Source: Candidatus Accumulibacter appositus (GTDB taxonomy: Bacteria > Pseudomonadota > Gammaproteobacteria > Burkholderiales > Rhodocyclaceae). Taken from it: a DNA stretch of 64,000 nucleotides. The translations under genes were made by a program, and so were the position numbers. The stretch spans positions 1 through 64,000 of the forward strand of contig JEMX01000096.1 of the NCBI GenBank assembly GCA_000585055.1, given 5' to 3'. Of the stretch, positions 1-9,715 are shown piece by piece. Below the pieces are notes generated by a model. That model saw nothing but the letters and a program-made list of their open reading frames with translations, was not told where the DNA came from and made no database searches. Numbering within the stretch: position 1 is the first letter of the stretch; each line of letters opens with the position of its first letter.

Positions 1-1
1 C

Positions 2-790
2 CCAAGCCCGCCCGCTCCTTCCACGCCGCCGCAGCCGGCAGCTCCGCCGACGCCACGGCCCGCCGCCGCTCCGTCGACTGCGCCTGCACAGCCGCGCCCT
101 GCGCAACGCGCCCAGGCGAAAGCCAAGCTGCCAGCGAAACCGGTCGTCAAGGCGCCCGCCAGGGAAACGGTCGTCAAACCCAGCCAGCCACGGCCACAAG
201 CGCGGATAATCGCCGTCCCAGAGTCGACGACAGCAGCGCTACCCGACTCCTCGCAATGGTTCAAGGGCGAGAAAAACGATATGCAGCATTTTCTCGACGA
301 TCTGGAAGCGGAGGCCAGGCCGGCAGCCAGGCCCGAGCTGGCGCAGCGCTCGCTGGCCATGGCCCGCGGCCAGGGCCGGCAGCAGGCGCGAAACGACGAA
401 CAGGGCACAGCGGTGCTCGAGCGCCTGCCCAACACCCCGCCACCGCCGCCGTTCAGCCTCGACTTCTACGTCGACGGGGTCATCAAACGACTCAACCGCA
501 GCGCCGCCTTCGTACGCAACGATCCCCGAAGCAAGGGCATGCATCTGGCCGCCGTCCACTTCCGCATCAATCCCGACGGCAGCCTGAAGACCTTCAAGGT
601 GCTCAACGCCGGCGACCAGCAGGAAGAGATTGCCTTCATCAAGTCGGTGGTCGAACGCGCCATCCCCTTCGCCGCCTTCCCGGCGGACATCGCCCGCTCC
701 GCCCGCTCGCTGGGCATGACCATCTGCATCCGGCCGGGTCACGGCGGCGGTTTCGGGTTTTCGCGCGTAGCAGACGGCAGCAGCTGCTGA
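2..790 (+). CDS. TonB-like C-terminal domain protein (5' end outside window)
   Basis: The frame is open from the first bases of the window, so the start lies upstream. The visible N-terminal half is a low-complexity Pro/Ala/Lys-rich stretch (about the first 90 residues), as in the periplasm-spanning linker of TonB proteins. The last 100 or so residues carry a TonB-C-like pattern: a strand with FRINPDGSLKTFKVLNAG, then a helix rich in acidic residues and a proline-containing FAAFPADIARSAR segment. TonB transmits proton-motive force to outer-membrane receptors. This could instead be a TonB-domain protein of other function, because the membrane anchor is not visible. It converges on the M48 protease gene. 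Confidence 0.6.
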   Translation, partial: PSPPAPSTPPQPAAPPTPRPAAAPSTAPAQPRPAQRAQAKAKLPAKPVVKAPARETVVKPSQPRPQARIIAVPESTTAALPDSSQWFKGEKNDMQHFLDDLEAEARPAARPELAQRSLAMARGQGRQQARNDEQGTAVLERLPNTPPPPPFSLDFYVDGVIKRLNRSAAFVRNDPRSKGMHLAAVHFRINPDGSLKTFKVLNAGDQQEEIAFIKSVVERAIPFAAFPADIARSARSLGMTICIRPGHGGGFGFSRVADGSSC

Positions 791-872
791 TCCAGCACCT
801 GCTCAGCGAGACATCGACAGAAATCATGACCCGCAGCTGCTGCAGCGGCTTGCCACGCGCCGCTCCCTACGC

Positions 873-1715
873 TCAGCGCGCCTGGCGCGCCGCCAGGTAC
901 AGCGGCTGCACCCGCTGCGCATAGACGCGCAGATCGGCGATGCGTGACTCGTGCGAGGGGTGGGTCGACAGCCACTGCGGCGGCTGTCCGCCCGCGACGC
1001 GACCCATTTTCTCCCACAGGGTGATCGCCGCACTCGGATCGTAGCCGGCGCGCGCCGCGAGTTCGACGCCGATACGGTCCGCCTCCTGCTCGAACGCGCG
1101 CGAATTGGGGCGCATGAAGGCCAGGTCGCCGACACTGCCGATAACGCTCTGCCCGAGGCCGGCGTCGACGCCGAAATAGGCGCCGATCAAGGCCCCGCCA
1201 AGCGCGGCGGCAACATTCACGCCGGTCGCCTGGCCAACCTTCTCGCGCCCATGCTCACGTAGCGCATGCGCAATCTCATGGCCCATCACCCCGGCCAGTT
1301 CGTCGTCGGTAATCTGCAGCTGCTCGATCAAGCCGGTGTACACCGCGATCTTGCCGCCGGGCATGCACCAGGCGTTGAGCTCCTTGGAGCTGACGACATT
1401 GACTTCCCATTTCCAGCCCGGCGCATCGGCGCGAAACGCCGCGGTCACCGGGATCAGCCGCTTGGCGATCGCCCGCACCCGTTCGGTCTGCTGCGCATCG
1501 CGATTGAGCAGCTTCTTGCTCTGCGCCGCCTGCATTGCCTCCTGGTAGGCCTTGGCGGCCGAGCGATCGACTTCGGCCGACGAAACCAGCATCGTCTGCT
1601 CACGGTCGACACCGACCCGGCCCGCACTGGTCGTCCGGGTCGTCGCGCAGCCGGTGGCGATAAGGCCAGCGAGCAACAGCAGCCAGCAGGAAGACCAAGA
1701 ACCTATACCCATCAT
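873..1715 (-). CDS. M48 family zinc metalloprotease, lipoprotein
   Basis: This 280-residue protein starts with a lipoprotein signal ending in a lipobox-like IATGC (Cys23), so it is probably anchored in the periplasm. The zinc site is visible: HEIAH at residues 146-150 and a downstream E-x3-D (EQEAD, about 210). This matches the LoiP/YcaL/BepA-type M48 peptidases that handle outer-membrane protein quality control; no TPR domain follows, which argues against full-length BepA. The start overlaps the upstream MFS stop by 4 bp. Two adjacent ATGs exist (1715 and 1712); the GGAGG upstream is better spaced for the second. Confidence 0.85.
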   Translation of the reverse strand: MMGIGSWSSCWLLLLAGLIATGCATTRTTSAGRVGVDREQTMLVSSAEVDRSAAKAYQEAMQAAQSKKLLNRDAQQTERVRAIAKRLIPVTAAFRADAPGWKWEVNVVSSKELNAWCMPGGKIAVYTGLIEQLQITDDELAGVMGHEIAHALREHGREKVGQATGVNVAAALGGALIGAYFGVDAGLGQSVIGSVGDLAFMRPNSRAFEQEADRIGVELAARAGYDPSAAITLWEKMGRVAGGQPPQWLSTHPSHESRIADLRVYAQRVQPLYLAARQAR

Positions 1716-2920
1716 TTACCTCCAGAAACATGTATCAGCGCCGCAAGCGGCGCCGGCTGGCCGCCGCCAGGATTGTCGAAATCGCTGCGCTTTATACCGA
1801 CGGCGACGAAGAACAGACCGAGCAGCGCAAACGCCGAGCTCATGGTGTAAGTGGACGCCGCACCCCAGGCGTCCCAGCTCCAACCGCTGAGCAGACTGCC
1901 AAGCAGGCCTCCAGCGCCAAATGACAGGCTTGAATACAAGGCCTGGCCACGCGCCTGACAGCGACCCGGAAACCAGCGATTGACGGCGGCGATCGCCGCT
2001 GCATGGTAAGCACCGAAAGTCAGGCCATGCAGCAGCTGCGCGACGACGATCAGCGGCAGATTATCGACGCCCCAGCCAATCATCAGAAAGCGCGCGATCG
2101 CGGCCGCAAAACTGAGCAGCAGGATGGTCCGTAGTCCAAAGCGACGCAGCAAGCCGACCATGAAGAAGAAGACCACGATCTCGGCAACAACACCGAGCGA
2201 CCACAGGCAGCCGACAAGGAAGGTACTGTAGTGATGCTCGGCGAGGTGAATCGAGTAGAAGACGTAGAGTGCGCCGTGCGCCGCCGACATGGCGACACAG
2301 GCGGCAAAGAGCGCCATGACGCGCCGCTGGCGAAGGATTTCAGCAACCGGCCGCTGCGCATCGCTCGCCCCGTGCGACGGCGCCTCGGGAACCGCCAACG
2401 CATAAATCAGAATCCCGGCCAGTGTCGCCGCGATCACCCACAACAGCGCCGACAGCGGCAGCCGGTCGAGCAGGGCGCCGGTGCCCATCACCGCGACGAT
2501 GAACCCGATCGAACCCCACAGCCGGATGCGACTGTAACGCGCCGGCTGCTCGCGCAGATGATCGAAGGTCAGCGTCTCGACCAGCGGCAGCGCGGCGCTC
2601 CAGAAAAAAGCCAGCAGCGCCATGGCCAGCAGCATGGCCTCGAAGCTGCGCACGACAAAAAAGCTCGAGAAACCGATCAGGCTGAGGACGCCGGCGAGGC
2701 GGACGATGGCCACTCGCTGCCCGATGCGGTCGGCCAGGGCGCCCCACAGATAGGGCGCAAACAGGCGCATCAACTGCATCTGGGACATCAGAAGACCGAT
2801 GTCCCAGGCCGAAAACGACATCGACTGAAGGTAGAGCCCGAAATACGGAGAGAAGGCGCCGATGAAGGCGAAATAGAAAAAGTAGTAGCCGGAAAGACGC
2901 CAGTAGGGCAGAGCATGCAT
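1712..2920 (-). CDS. MFS transporter of the HcaT/LacY-like MFS_1 group
   Basis: This is a 402-residue membrane protein with 12 predicted hydrophobic segments, the usual length for a major facilitator. The N-terminus (LPYWRLSGYYFFYFAFIGAF followed by SPYFGLYLQS) is characteristic of the phenylpropionate-permease-like MFS_1 group found in many beta- and gammaproteobacteria. The loop between TM2 and TM3 reads GALADRIGQR, the conserved MFS signature. The substrate cannot be deduced. It is transcribed just ahead of the M48 protease with a 4-bp stop/start overlap, so the two are probably translated together. Confidence 0.85.
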   Translation of the reverse strand: MHALPYWRLSGYYFFYFAFIGAFSPYFGLYLQSMSFSAWDIGLLMSQMQLMRLFAPYLWGALADRIGQRVAIVRLAGVLSLIGFSSFFVVRSFEAMLLAMALLAFFWSAALPLVETLTFDHLREQPARYSRIRLWGSIGFIVAVMGTGALLDRLPLSALLWVIAATLAGILIYALAVPEAPSHGASDAQRPVAEILRQRRVMALFAACVAMSAAHGALYVFYSIHLAEHHYSTFLVGCLWSLGVVAEIVVFFFMVGLLRRFGLRTILLLSFAAAIARFLMIGWGVDNLPLIVVAQLLHGLTFGAYHAAAIAAVNRWFPGRCQARGQALYSSLSFGAGGLLGSLLSGWSWDAWGAASTYTMSSAFALLGLFFVAVGIKRSDFDNPGGGQPAPLAALIHVSGGK

Positions 2921-2995
2921 CCGGCAATTCTACCGGATGGAGCGCAGGCACCCGGCGACTCTCGGACTCGCTTGCTTGCTCTGCTGCTCAGCCAG

Positions 2996-3247
2996 TCAAT
3001 CGCGGTTCTTGAAGGCCACCAGCATCCGGTACATCTGATCCTTGAGCAACACCCGTTGCTTCTTCATGGTTTCGATGGTGAAATCGTCGACCGGCAAATC
3101 CTCTTCTTCGAGACGCTCGACCTCGCGCGTCAGCTGATGGTATTCGTCATACATCTCGCCAAACGGCTCGCTCGAAGCTTTCAGGGCGTGAATCGAATCC
3201 AGATATTCGGGGAACTCGTGGTGCAGGTCGTGGTGCTCAATTAGCAT
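2996..3247 (-). CDS. YdcH family (DUF465) small protein
   Basis: This is an 83-residue, highly charged, predicted all-helical protein starting MLIEHHDLHHEFPEY. It has the DUF465 pattern: an acidic helix, then VERLEEEDLPVDDFTIETMK, then KKQRVLLKDQMYRML. The function of the family is not established. The gene is monocistronic here, with its own putative promoter inside the 3' end of aroC. Confidence 0.85.
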   Translation of the reverse strand: MLIEHHDLHHEFPEYLDSIHALKASSEPFGEMYDEYHQLTREVERLEEEDLPVDDFTIETMKKQRVLLKDQMYRMLVAFKNRD

Positions 3248-3300
3248 GATCTTAGCCTCTCGCTGATCCCGGTCGGCCCGATGCGCGACCAGACCATGCG

Positions 3301-3330
3301 ATTATAACCAGAGCGACCGGCAGCCGTCAC
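3301..3330 (-). promoter_or_regulatory. Putative sigma-70 promoter for the YdcH-family gene
   Basis: On the minus strand a perfect TATAAT (3306-3301) follows GTGACG at an 18-bp spacing (4 of 6 matches to TTGACA). The predicted start site is about 45 nt upstream of the ATG at 3247. The -35 element lies within the last codons of aroC. Confidence 0.45.
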
Positions 3331-4442
3331 GCCGCCCCGCCAGCACTGGCAGCGCCAGGAATACGCGGCGTGGCACAGTGCACATCGCCACACTGGGCGC
3401 GATGGCGCAGCGCGTGATCAATCAACACCAGCGCCAGCATGGCTTCGGCAATCGGCGTTGCGCGAATGCCGACGCATGGATCGTGACGACCATGGGTTTC
3501 AACCATGACCGCATTGCCGGAACGGTCTACCGAACGTCGTGGCAAACGGATGCTCGAAGTCGGTTTGATCGCCACGCTGACGACAATGTCCTGGCCGGTG
3601 GAAATCCCGCCCAGCACGCCACCGGCATGGTTGCCGAGAAAGCCTTGCGGCGTCATTTCGTCGCCATGCTCGCTGCCGTGCTGGGCCACGCTGGCAAATC
3701 CGGCGCCGATCTCGACCCCCTTGACCGCGTTGATGCTCATCATCGCGTAGGCGATCTCGGCATCGAGGCGGTCGTAGACCGGTTCTCCCCAACCTGGCGG
3801 CACGCCGCTGGCAGCGACGGTGATCTTCGCGCCGACCGAATCGCCCGCCTTGCGCAATCGATCCATGTAATCCTCCAGCTCCGGAACAAGCGCCGCGTTC
3901 GGCGCGAAGAAGGGATTACCGGGAATCGCGGCGGCGTCCAGAAAGGGGATCTCGATGGGCCCAAGCTGACTCATCCAACCGCTGATCGTGACCCCGTAAC
4001 GCTCGCTCAACCATTTGCGGGCGATTGCCCCGGCGGCGACGCGCACCGCCGTCTCGCGTGCCGACGAGCGACCGCCGCCGCGATGATCGCGAAAGCCGTA
4101 CTTCTGCGTGTAGACGTAGTCCGCGTGTCCCGGACGGAAGCTCTCGGCAATATTGCCGTAGTCCTTGCTGCGCTGATCCTGATTGCGGATCAGCAGGCCA
4201 ATCGGCGTTCCGGTCGTGTGGCCCTCGAAAACCCCGGAGAGAATCTCGACCTGATCGGGCTCGCGACGCTGCGTCACATGGCGAGATGTCCCGGGTCGAC
4301 GACGGTCGAGTTGGCCCTGGATGTCGGCTTCCGAAATGGCCAGTCCGGGCGGGCAGCCATCGACCACGCAGCCAATTGCCGGACCGTGTGACTCACCGAA
4401 CGAAGTCACGGTGAACAGCGTGCCAATGGTGTTCCCGGACAT
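3327..4442 (-). CDS. aroC: Chorismate synthase
   Basis: This 371-residue protein converts 5-enolpyruvylshikimate-3-phosphate to chorismate with reduced FMN, the last shikimate-pathway step. It shows the family signatures: [20 protein letters not shown] at the start, [14 protein letters not shown] followed by [14 protein letters not shown], and [15 protein letters not shown]. The frame stays open for 30 codons further upstream, but the ATG at 4442 is the start that aligns with the family and is preceded by AAGAGAA. Length is as expected (about 360-370). Confidence 0.97.
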   Translation of the reverse strand: MSGNTIGTLFTVTSFGESHGPAIGCVVDGCPPGLAISEADIQGQLDRRRPGTSRHVTQRREPDQVEILSGVFEGHTTGTPIGLLIRNQDQRSKDYGNIAESFRPGHADYVYTQKYGFRDHRGGGRSSARETAVRVAAGAIARKWLSERYGVTISGWMSQLGPIEIPFLDAAAIPGNPFFAPNAALVPELEDYMDRLRKAGDSVGAKITVAASGVPPGWGEPVYDRLDAEIAYAMMSINAVKGVEIGAGFASVAQHGSEHGDEMTPQGFLGNHAGGVLGGISTGQDIVVSVAIKPTSSIRLPRRSVDRSGNAVMVETHGRHDPCVGIRATPIAEAMLALVLIDHALRHRAQCGDVHCATPRIPGAASAGGAA

Positions 4443-4531
4443 GGCGTTCTCTTGAGCGTTAGAATGGGCGCAAAGTCTACCATAGCGGCCAGCGCCGTTC
4501 CGAGCCCTCGGCCCCTGCCCGCCCCTGCCCA

Positions 4532-4702
4532 ATGACTGACAAGCCTGCCCGTCCCATCAAAGCACGGCCGGCGCCTACTGCGAAAACACCGGCGCGGCAC
4601 GCGCCCGCGCCGCCCAGGAATGCCCTGCGCCAGGCAGACACTCGCTGGCAGCGCAGCGTTCGCTATGGCTGGGACAAGGGAGGCAGCAAGGGCGGCAGAT
4701 AG
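4532..4702 (+). CDS. Possible small basic protein (56 aa), unrecognised
   Basis: This short frame lies in the 355-bp gap between the divergent aroC and the DMT transporter. It starts at ATG 4532, is rich in Lys/Arg/Pro/Ala in the first half and ends [13 protein letters not shown]. The Pro/Ala-rich basic start and the aromatic/Gly C-terminus are not what a random high-GC antisense frame usually gives, but no ribosome binding site stands out and no family is recognised. It may not be translated. The rest of the gap shows nothing recognisable. Confidence 0.3.
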   Translation: MTDKPARPIKARPAPTAKTPARHAPAPPRNALRQADTRWQRSVRYGWDKGGSKGGR

Positions 4703-4797
4703 CCAGGGCGAAGAGCCGCCAAAAAGCGCAAGAATCGGGTGGTCAATGGCCACCGCCAAGACGACAATCGACGCACCCCTCGTTCCGAAAGCCCTGC

Positions 4798-5676
4798 ATG
4801 GACGCTGCCAGCATCACCCGACTGTTCTTCCTCGCTGCCATCTGGGGCGCCTCGTTCCTGTTCATGCGCGTCAGCGTCCCGGCGTTCGGACCGGTCGCGC
4901 TGATCATGTTTCGCGTCGGCATTGCCGCGGCATTCCTCTGGCTGGTGGCCCGCGTCCTGAAACAGCCGCTGGCAATGCGCCGCCAGTGGCAGCACTATCT
5001 GAGCATTGGAGTCCTCAACTCGGCCCTCCCCTTCCTGCTTTTTGCCTATGCGGCGCAATCGCTGCCGGCCTCGCTGCTGGCGATTCTCAACGCCACCTCA
5101 CCGCTCTTCGGAGCGGCGATCGGCGCGCTCTGGCTGGGCCTGCCGCTGACCGGCAGCGCCGCCCTCGGCCTCGGCTGCGGCCTAGCCGGAGTCACTGTGC
5201 TCGTCGGCCAGAACCTCGTGCTGGCTGATAGCGCCGAGTGGCCGGCGGTCGCCGCCGGGCTGCTCGCGCCGCTCTCCTACAGCCTGGCGAGCATCTACAC
5301 CAAGGCCCACCCCGGCGTGGCAACGCCCTTCGGCAATGCGCACGGCAGCATGTGGATGGCCACCCTGGTACTGCTGCCGCTGTTCCTTCTGGCCCCGGTC
5401 CGGTCTACGCCCGATGTCGGCGACTGGACCGCAGCTTCGCTGCTGGCGATCGTCTGCACCGGCGGCGCCTACCTGCTCTACTTTCGCCTGATCGACGACG
5501 TCGGCCCGACGCGCGCGCTTTCGGTGACTTTTCTGATCCCGGTCTTCGGCGTCCTCTGGGGGGCCCTATTCCTCGGAGAGGCCGTTGGCTGGCACACCCT
5601 GCTTGGCGGCGCACTGATCCTGACCGGCATCGCGCTGACTGCCGGCCTGCTCCGACTGCGCGCGCGAACCGCATGA
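4798..5676 (+). CDS. DMT superfamily transporter (two EamA domains)
   Basis: This 292-residue inner-membrane protein has about ten hydrophobic segments arranged as two EamA repeats (roughly residues 5-135 and 145-285). The first begins FFLAAIWGASFLFMRVSVPA, the typical EamA opening (AxxWGxxF). Members export small metabolites such as amino acids or their analogues; the substrate is unknown here. Its stop overlaps the start of the AraC-MGMT gene by 4 bp (ATGA), indicating translational coupling. Confidence 0.88.
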   Translation: MDAASITRLFFLAAIWGASFLFMRVSVPAFGPVALIMFRVGIAAAFLWLVARVLKQPLAMRRQWQHYLSIGVLNSALPFLLFAYAAQSLPASLLAILNATSPLFGAAIGALWLGLPLTGSAALGLGCGLAGVTVLVGQNLVLADSAEWPAVAAGLLAPLSYSLASIYTKAHPGVATPFGNAHGSMWMATLVLLPLFLLAPVRSTPDVGDWTAASLLAIVCTGGAYLLYFRLIDDVGPTRALSVTFLIPVFGVLWGALFLGEAVGWHTLLGGALILTGIALTAGLLRLRARTA

Positions 5677-6611
5677 ACGATCTCGCTGTCCGCTGCCGCG
5701 CTTATGAAACGATCGCCCGGGCAATTCGCTTCATCAAACAGCGCGGCCCCGGTCAGCCCAGCCTGCAGGAAGTCGCCGCGCATGTCGGCATGAGCCATTT
5801 CCATCTGCAGCGCCTGTTCAGCGTCTGGGCCGGCATTTCGCCGAAGCGCTTTCTGCAATACCTGACGACCGAACACGCCAGATCACTGTTGCGGGGCGAG
5901 TACGATGTGCTCTCCGCAGCGCACGCTGCCGGGCTCTCCGGACCCGGCCGCCTGCACGACCTGATGATCACCTGCGACGCGGCGACACCGGGCGAGGTGC
6001 GCTCCCTGGGCGAAGGCCTGCTAATCACCTACGGCTTCGGACCGACCCCCTTCGGGCGGGTCATTGCCGGCACCACCGCCCGCGGCCTTTGCCATCTGCA
6101 GTTCGTGAACTCGCGCGACAACGCCGACGACAACACCTACGACGACGCGGCCGACGCCGCCGCCATGCGGCAACTGCAGGACGACTGGCAGCACGCACGA
6201 CTGCTCCGCGACGATTCGGCGCTGGCTACGAGCATCGAACGCGCTTTCCCACTGGCCGGCCATCGACAACCGCTGCACATCCTGCTCCGTGGGACGAATT
6301 TTCAGATCAAGGTGTGGCAGGCACTGCTCGCCATTGCGCCTGGCGGGGTAATCTCGTACGGCGAACTGGCGAAGCGCATCGACCATCCGCGCGCGCAGCG
6401 CGCGGTCGGCTCGGCCCTGGCGCGCAACCGTATCGCAGTGCTGATTCCCTGCCATCGCGTGATTCGCGAGAATGGCGACATCGGCAGCTATCGCTGGGGC
6501 GGCGATCGGAAACAGGTGCTGCTGGCGGTCGAAGCGGGGTATGCGCACTCGCGACCTGGCAGCGAACGGCGGCCGCGGCCAGCGCCGTCTTTTCCGACGA
6601 GCAGCGAATAA
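5673..6611 (+). CDS. AraC-type HTH fused to methylated-DNA--protein-cysteine methyltransferase (Ada-like)
   Basis: This is a 312-residue fusion. Residues about 10-100 form an AraC helix-turn-helix pair (VAAHVGMSHFHLQRLFSVWAG and following). Residues about 150-290 form the O6-alkylguanine-DNA alkyltransferase domain, with the methyl-acceptor motif PCHRV (Cys260) followed by GSYRWGG. It repairs O6-methylguanine by suicide transfer to Cys260. The N-terminal zinc/Cys domain of full Ada, which senses methylphosphotriesters, is absent. The frame is open much further upstream, but that part is a shadow of the DMT gene; the ATG at 5673 gives the ATGA overlap and the correct domain start. Confidence 0.9.
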   Translation: MNDLAVRCRAYETIARAIRFIKQRGPGQPSLQEVAAHVGMSHFHLQRLFSVWAGISPKRFLQYLTTEHARSLLRGEYDVLSAAHAAGLSGPGRLHDLMITCDAATPGEVRSLGEGLLITYGFGPTPFGRVIAGTTARGLCHLQFVNSRDNADDNTYDDAADAAAMRQLQDDWQHARLLRDDSALATSIERAFPLAGHRQPLHILLRGTNFQIKVWQALLAIAPGGVISYGELAKRIDHPRAQRAVGSALARNRIAVLIPCHRVIRENGDIGSYRWGGDRKQVLLAVEAGYAHSRPGSERRPRPAPSFPTSSE

Positions 6612-6798
6612 TTTCCCAATCGAAAGACCGCTTGTCGTTAGAATCGGAGCCTACTCCATTGCCACTACGCGCCACCACCACGCCCAGAGCATGACCGATA
6701 CCTGCCTGCTTGCCGAGCCGCTAGAGCACGCCGCCGCGGCAAGCGGACGGTCATGACCGTTAAATCTGCCGTTTCCGACAATCGATAGCGAGCGCACA

Positions 6799-7962
6799 AT
6801 GGACCTGAGTTTCGACGAGCTGTCCAAACCCGTCCGCCACTTGTTGCTGGTCGATGATGAGGAAAGTATCTTGCGCTCCCTGCGGCGGATGCTGCGCCGC
6901 GACGGCTATGTCATCCATGTCGCCTTGAGCGGCGAGGAAGGGCTGGCGATTCTGGAACGGGAACCGGTCGGGGTAATCGTCACCGACCAACGCATGCCGG
7001 TCATGACCGGCTCGCAGTTCCTGAGCAGGGTCAAAGAGATGTATCCGGACACGATCCGCATCGTCCTTTCCGGTTACACCGAGCTGAACTCGATCACCGA
7101 AGCCATCAACCGGGGCGCTATCTATAAGTTCCTGACCAAGCCCTGGGATGATGAGCTTCTCCGCGAACAGCTTGCCGACGCCTTCGAACACTATGAACTC
7201 AAGAGCGAAAACGCCCGCGTATCGGCGCTGAACCGAGCCATCATCGACGCCATTCCGGACGCCTTGCTGCTCGTCGATGCGCGCCGGCGAGTGCTCGTCA
7301 CCGCCAACTCCGCAGCGAGCACCCTGCTCGGCTATGATGCTTGCGAGGCGACGCAGTTGGCCGGCAAGGCGATCGGTGAGATCGAGATTCTGCCAGTCGA
7401 CCAATGCTACTGGGACGAGATTTCAAGCAACCCTTTCCGGTCGCTGCATGCGGTTGAAACCGAATACCAGCGTCGCGACGGCAGCCTGGTGCCGGTGCGC
7501 AAGTCGACCGCCGATGCCGGCGATGGGCAGCACCCCTACGTCCTCGTACTGGCCCATGACCTGCGCCACGAAAGAACCATCGAGTCGTCACTGGAAAGGC
7601 TGACTGCCGAAATGGCGTCGGTACTGGAAGCCAGCGCGGAGGGTTTGCTGGTCCTCGATGCCGGGCACCGGCTGGCACGCATCAATCGCCGGCTGAAAGA
7701 CATCTGGTCACTGCCCGAAGAGCTGCTCTCAGCCACCGGCGGCGAGGCGATCCTGCGCTGGATTGGGGCGCAGACAACAACGCCCGCGGCAACGACGGCA
7801 GCGCTGTTCGCCCATTTCCTTGCTCCGCAAGCGCGCCTCAGCGGCTCATTCGAGCTCGCAAGCGGCGGATGCTGCCGCTGGCACGCCCACCCGCAGTTGC
7901 GTGATGACGAAGTGATCGGCCATATTTTCTGCTTTGCGGTCTCGCCGCCAGAGGCTCGCTAA
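6799..7962 (+). CDS. Response regulator with C-terminal PAS-like sensory region
   Basis: This 387-residue protein has a receiver domain at about residues 13-130 with acidic pocket DDEE (19-22), phospho-acceptor Asp63 (VTDQRMP) and the conserved Lys in FLTKPWDDE. A PAS domain follows (about 145-265, AIIDAIPDALLLVDARRR), then a second PAS-like segment (about 270-385). No DNA-binding, GGDEF, EAL or kinase domain is present, so output is probably through protein contacts. The receiver resembles those at 9716 and 11056 (all share the KPW signature), pointing to local duplication. It begins the signalling island. Confidence 0.85.
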   Translation: MDLSFDELSKPVRHLLLVDDEESILRSLRRMLRRDGYVIHVALSGEEGLAILEREPVGVIVTDQRMPVMTGSQFLSRVKEMYPDTIRIVLSGYTELNSITEAINRGAIYKFLTKPWDDELLREQLADAFEHYELKSENARVSALNRAIIDAIPDALLLVDARRRVLVTANSAASTLLGYDACEATQLAGKAIGEIEILPVDQCYWDEISSNPFRSLHAVETEYQRRDGSLVPVRKSTADAGDGQHPYVLVLAHDLRHERTIESSLERLTAEMASVLEASAEGLLVLDAGHRLARINRRLKDIWSLPEELLSATGGEAILRWIGAQTTTPAATTAALFAHFLAPQARLSGSFELASGGCCRWHAHPQLRDDEVIGHIFCFAVSPPEAR

Positions 7963-7994
7963 GGGAGCCATGATCTGGGCGCCATGGCGACCAC

Positions 7995-9284
7995 TCATGA
8001 CTCTTTGTCCGAGTCTGCGCACGCACCGTCGCCGAAAAAGTACGCCACCCGTTTTCTTGGGCTCAGGTACTCGTTTACCGGGGGTGGCAGGCTGCCGGCC
8101 CGAAGCGCCTTGCTGATGCTGATCTGCGGCGCCTGCTCAAGATCGAGAATGATCGCCTCGGCCTTCGGGATCAGCGCGTCGTAAACCAGCAGCATGGGCC
8201 GCAAGGGCCGCGCCGAGTTGACCGATATTACCATTGCCGTATCGCCGCTGGAAAGCTGCACGATACTCCCCGGCGGATAGACACCGAGCACATGCACCAG
8301 TTTCGTGAGCATTGCCGCATCGAACCAACTCCGGTTTCTGGCAAACATCGTCGACAAGGCCTCATACGGAGTGACCGCGGCGGCTTTCGCCGGATTACAC
8401 AGGTGATCATAGTGATTGACGATGGCAATGATGCGCGCCGCCCGGCCGATCTGCTCGCCCGACAGGCGATTGGGGTAACCCGAGCCGTCCAGATGTTCGT
8501 GATGCTGCAAAATGGCGCAGGCGACGGCCTTTGACAAACCGCTGTGCAGCGCCATCCCGGCGCCCAGTTCACAGTGCTTGCGCAGCAGTGCCTCTTCCGC
8601 CTGTGTCAAGTTCTCGCTCTGCAGACGGACCCGGGAGGGCAACTCCGCCATCCCGACATCGTGAAAGACGGCAGCCACACCGACGCTCTGCAAGGCCTCG
8701 CTGTCCAGTTCCATGGCTTTGCCGAGAATCAGCGCCAGGACCGCCACGTTGAGTGAGTGATGGTAGACTTCGTCGTCGCTACCCTTGTCGCCGAGCAGAT
8801 GAACCATCACCTCGCTGTTACCAAGCAGCGATTCCGCAATTCCGGTAATCAGCGCATTGGCCTGTTCGATCGCCTGCCCGGGCTCGACAAGAAACTGTCG
8901 GGTGCTTTGACGAACGCTACGGACGGCAATCGCGGCTTGTTTTTCGGCATTGGCAATACTCGAACGCAAGACCCGGTTGTGCTCGATACGCAACTCCTGG
9001 TCGCTTCGCGTCACCGCCGCGGGCGCTGCCTCAGGTGCCGCTTCGGGTACGGCGGCAAGCAGCGCTGGCGGCTTCTCGACTGCAGCTGGCACCGTGATCC
9101 CCGTGCCGCGCGAGGGATCGATCCTGATTTTTTCGAGGCCCAGAGCACGCAGGGTGGCCAGCTCATCCTCACTTCGAATGACGAAGCTGTTGAAACTGAA
9201 GGGATGCTCAAGCCACGACAGGTCCAGGACCACGAACATGCCTATGGCAAGCCGTGCCGGTTCGACGAACACTGGTTCTTCCAT
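7995..9284 (-). CDS. HD-GYP c-di-GMP phosphodiesterase with N-terminal DUF3391
   Basis: This 429-residue protein has an N-terminal DUF3391 region (about 5-60: ARLAIGMFVVLDLSWLEHPF) and an Ala/Pro-rich linker (about 65-92). The HD-GYP domain (about 165-350) contains HHSLNVA (175-181), the catalytic HD (208-209, FHDVGM) and HHEHLDGSGYP (261-271), so the metal and substrate residues appear intact. Such proteins hydrolyse c-di-GMP. It is the only gene of the island on the minus strand and has no receiver domain, so it may act independently of the kinases. Confidence 0.92.
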   Translation of the reverse strand: MEEPVFVEPARLAIGMFVVLDLSWLEHPFSFNSFVIRSEDELATLRALGLEKIRIDPSRGTGITVPAAVEKPPALLAAVPEAAPEAAPAAVTRSDQELRIEHNRVLRSSIANAEKQAAIAVRSVRQSTRQFLVEPGQAIEQANALITGIAESLLGNSEVMVHLLGDKGSDDEVYHHSLNVAVLALILGKAMELDSEALQSVGVAAVFHDVGMAELPSRVRLQSENLTQAEEALLRKHCELGAGMALHSGLSKAVACAILQHHEHLDGSGYPNRLSGEQIGRAARIIAIVNHYDHLCNPAKAAAVTPYEALSTMFARNRSWFDAAMLTKLVHVLGVYPPGSIVQLSSGDTAMVISVNSARPLRPMLLVYDALIPKAEAIILDLEQAPQISISKALRAGSLPPPVNEYLSPRKRVAYFFGDGACADSDKES

Positions 9285-9715
9285 GTCAAGTACGCTCTCA
9301 CTTCGATGAAACGGACGATACTCCCTCGAACCCCGACTGAGAAAACTATTGTCGACTCACGCTGACAGAAAAGAAATCGCATGTGCGACTCACGAGGCTA
9401 GCTTGTCCCCACTGCGGTAGAAGACGCGTGACTTTCACCATCCGAAGAATGTCGACAAGCTATGCCCCTGGAAAAGCGACCAGCGGTGTGGACTAAATCC
9501 TCTTGCACTTCCCTCCAGGCGACGCGGTCGTCGCCAAATCTGCATAAAGACCGCTATGGCGCACTCCAGCGCGCCCGGAATGAAGTAGAGTAGCGCGCTG
9601 AGGAATAAAATGGGACGAGCGCCTGCCAGAGCGGGGCCGTATCGCCGTGCGGTTCGCTACGAGCTTCTTCGACCAGCGGACCTGCGGCTCAATACCCAGT
9701 TGTTCAAGCGCGACA
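9285..9715. other. Divergent intergenic region, nothing recognised
   Basis: This 431-bp gap lies between the leftward HD-GYP gene and the rightward HD-GYP response regulator, so it must hold both promoters. I see no convincing -35/-10 pair, no RNA gene and no coding frame with family similarity. Confidence 0.5.

Noticed and set aside
2231-3244. 337-residue plus-strand frame across the MFS gene and the YdcH gene
   Set aside because: It covers two recognised genes on the other strand, and its composition (Gln/Arg/His-rich) is typical of antisense reading.
5238-5672. Long N-terminal extension of the AraC-MGMT protein
   Set aside because: It is the out-of-frame reading of the DMT transporter gene, without similarity; the ATGA overlap at 5673 marks the true start.
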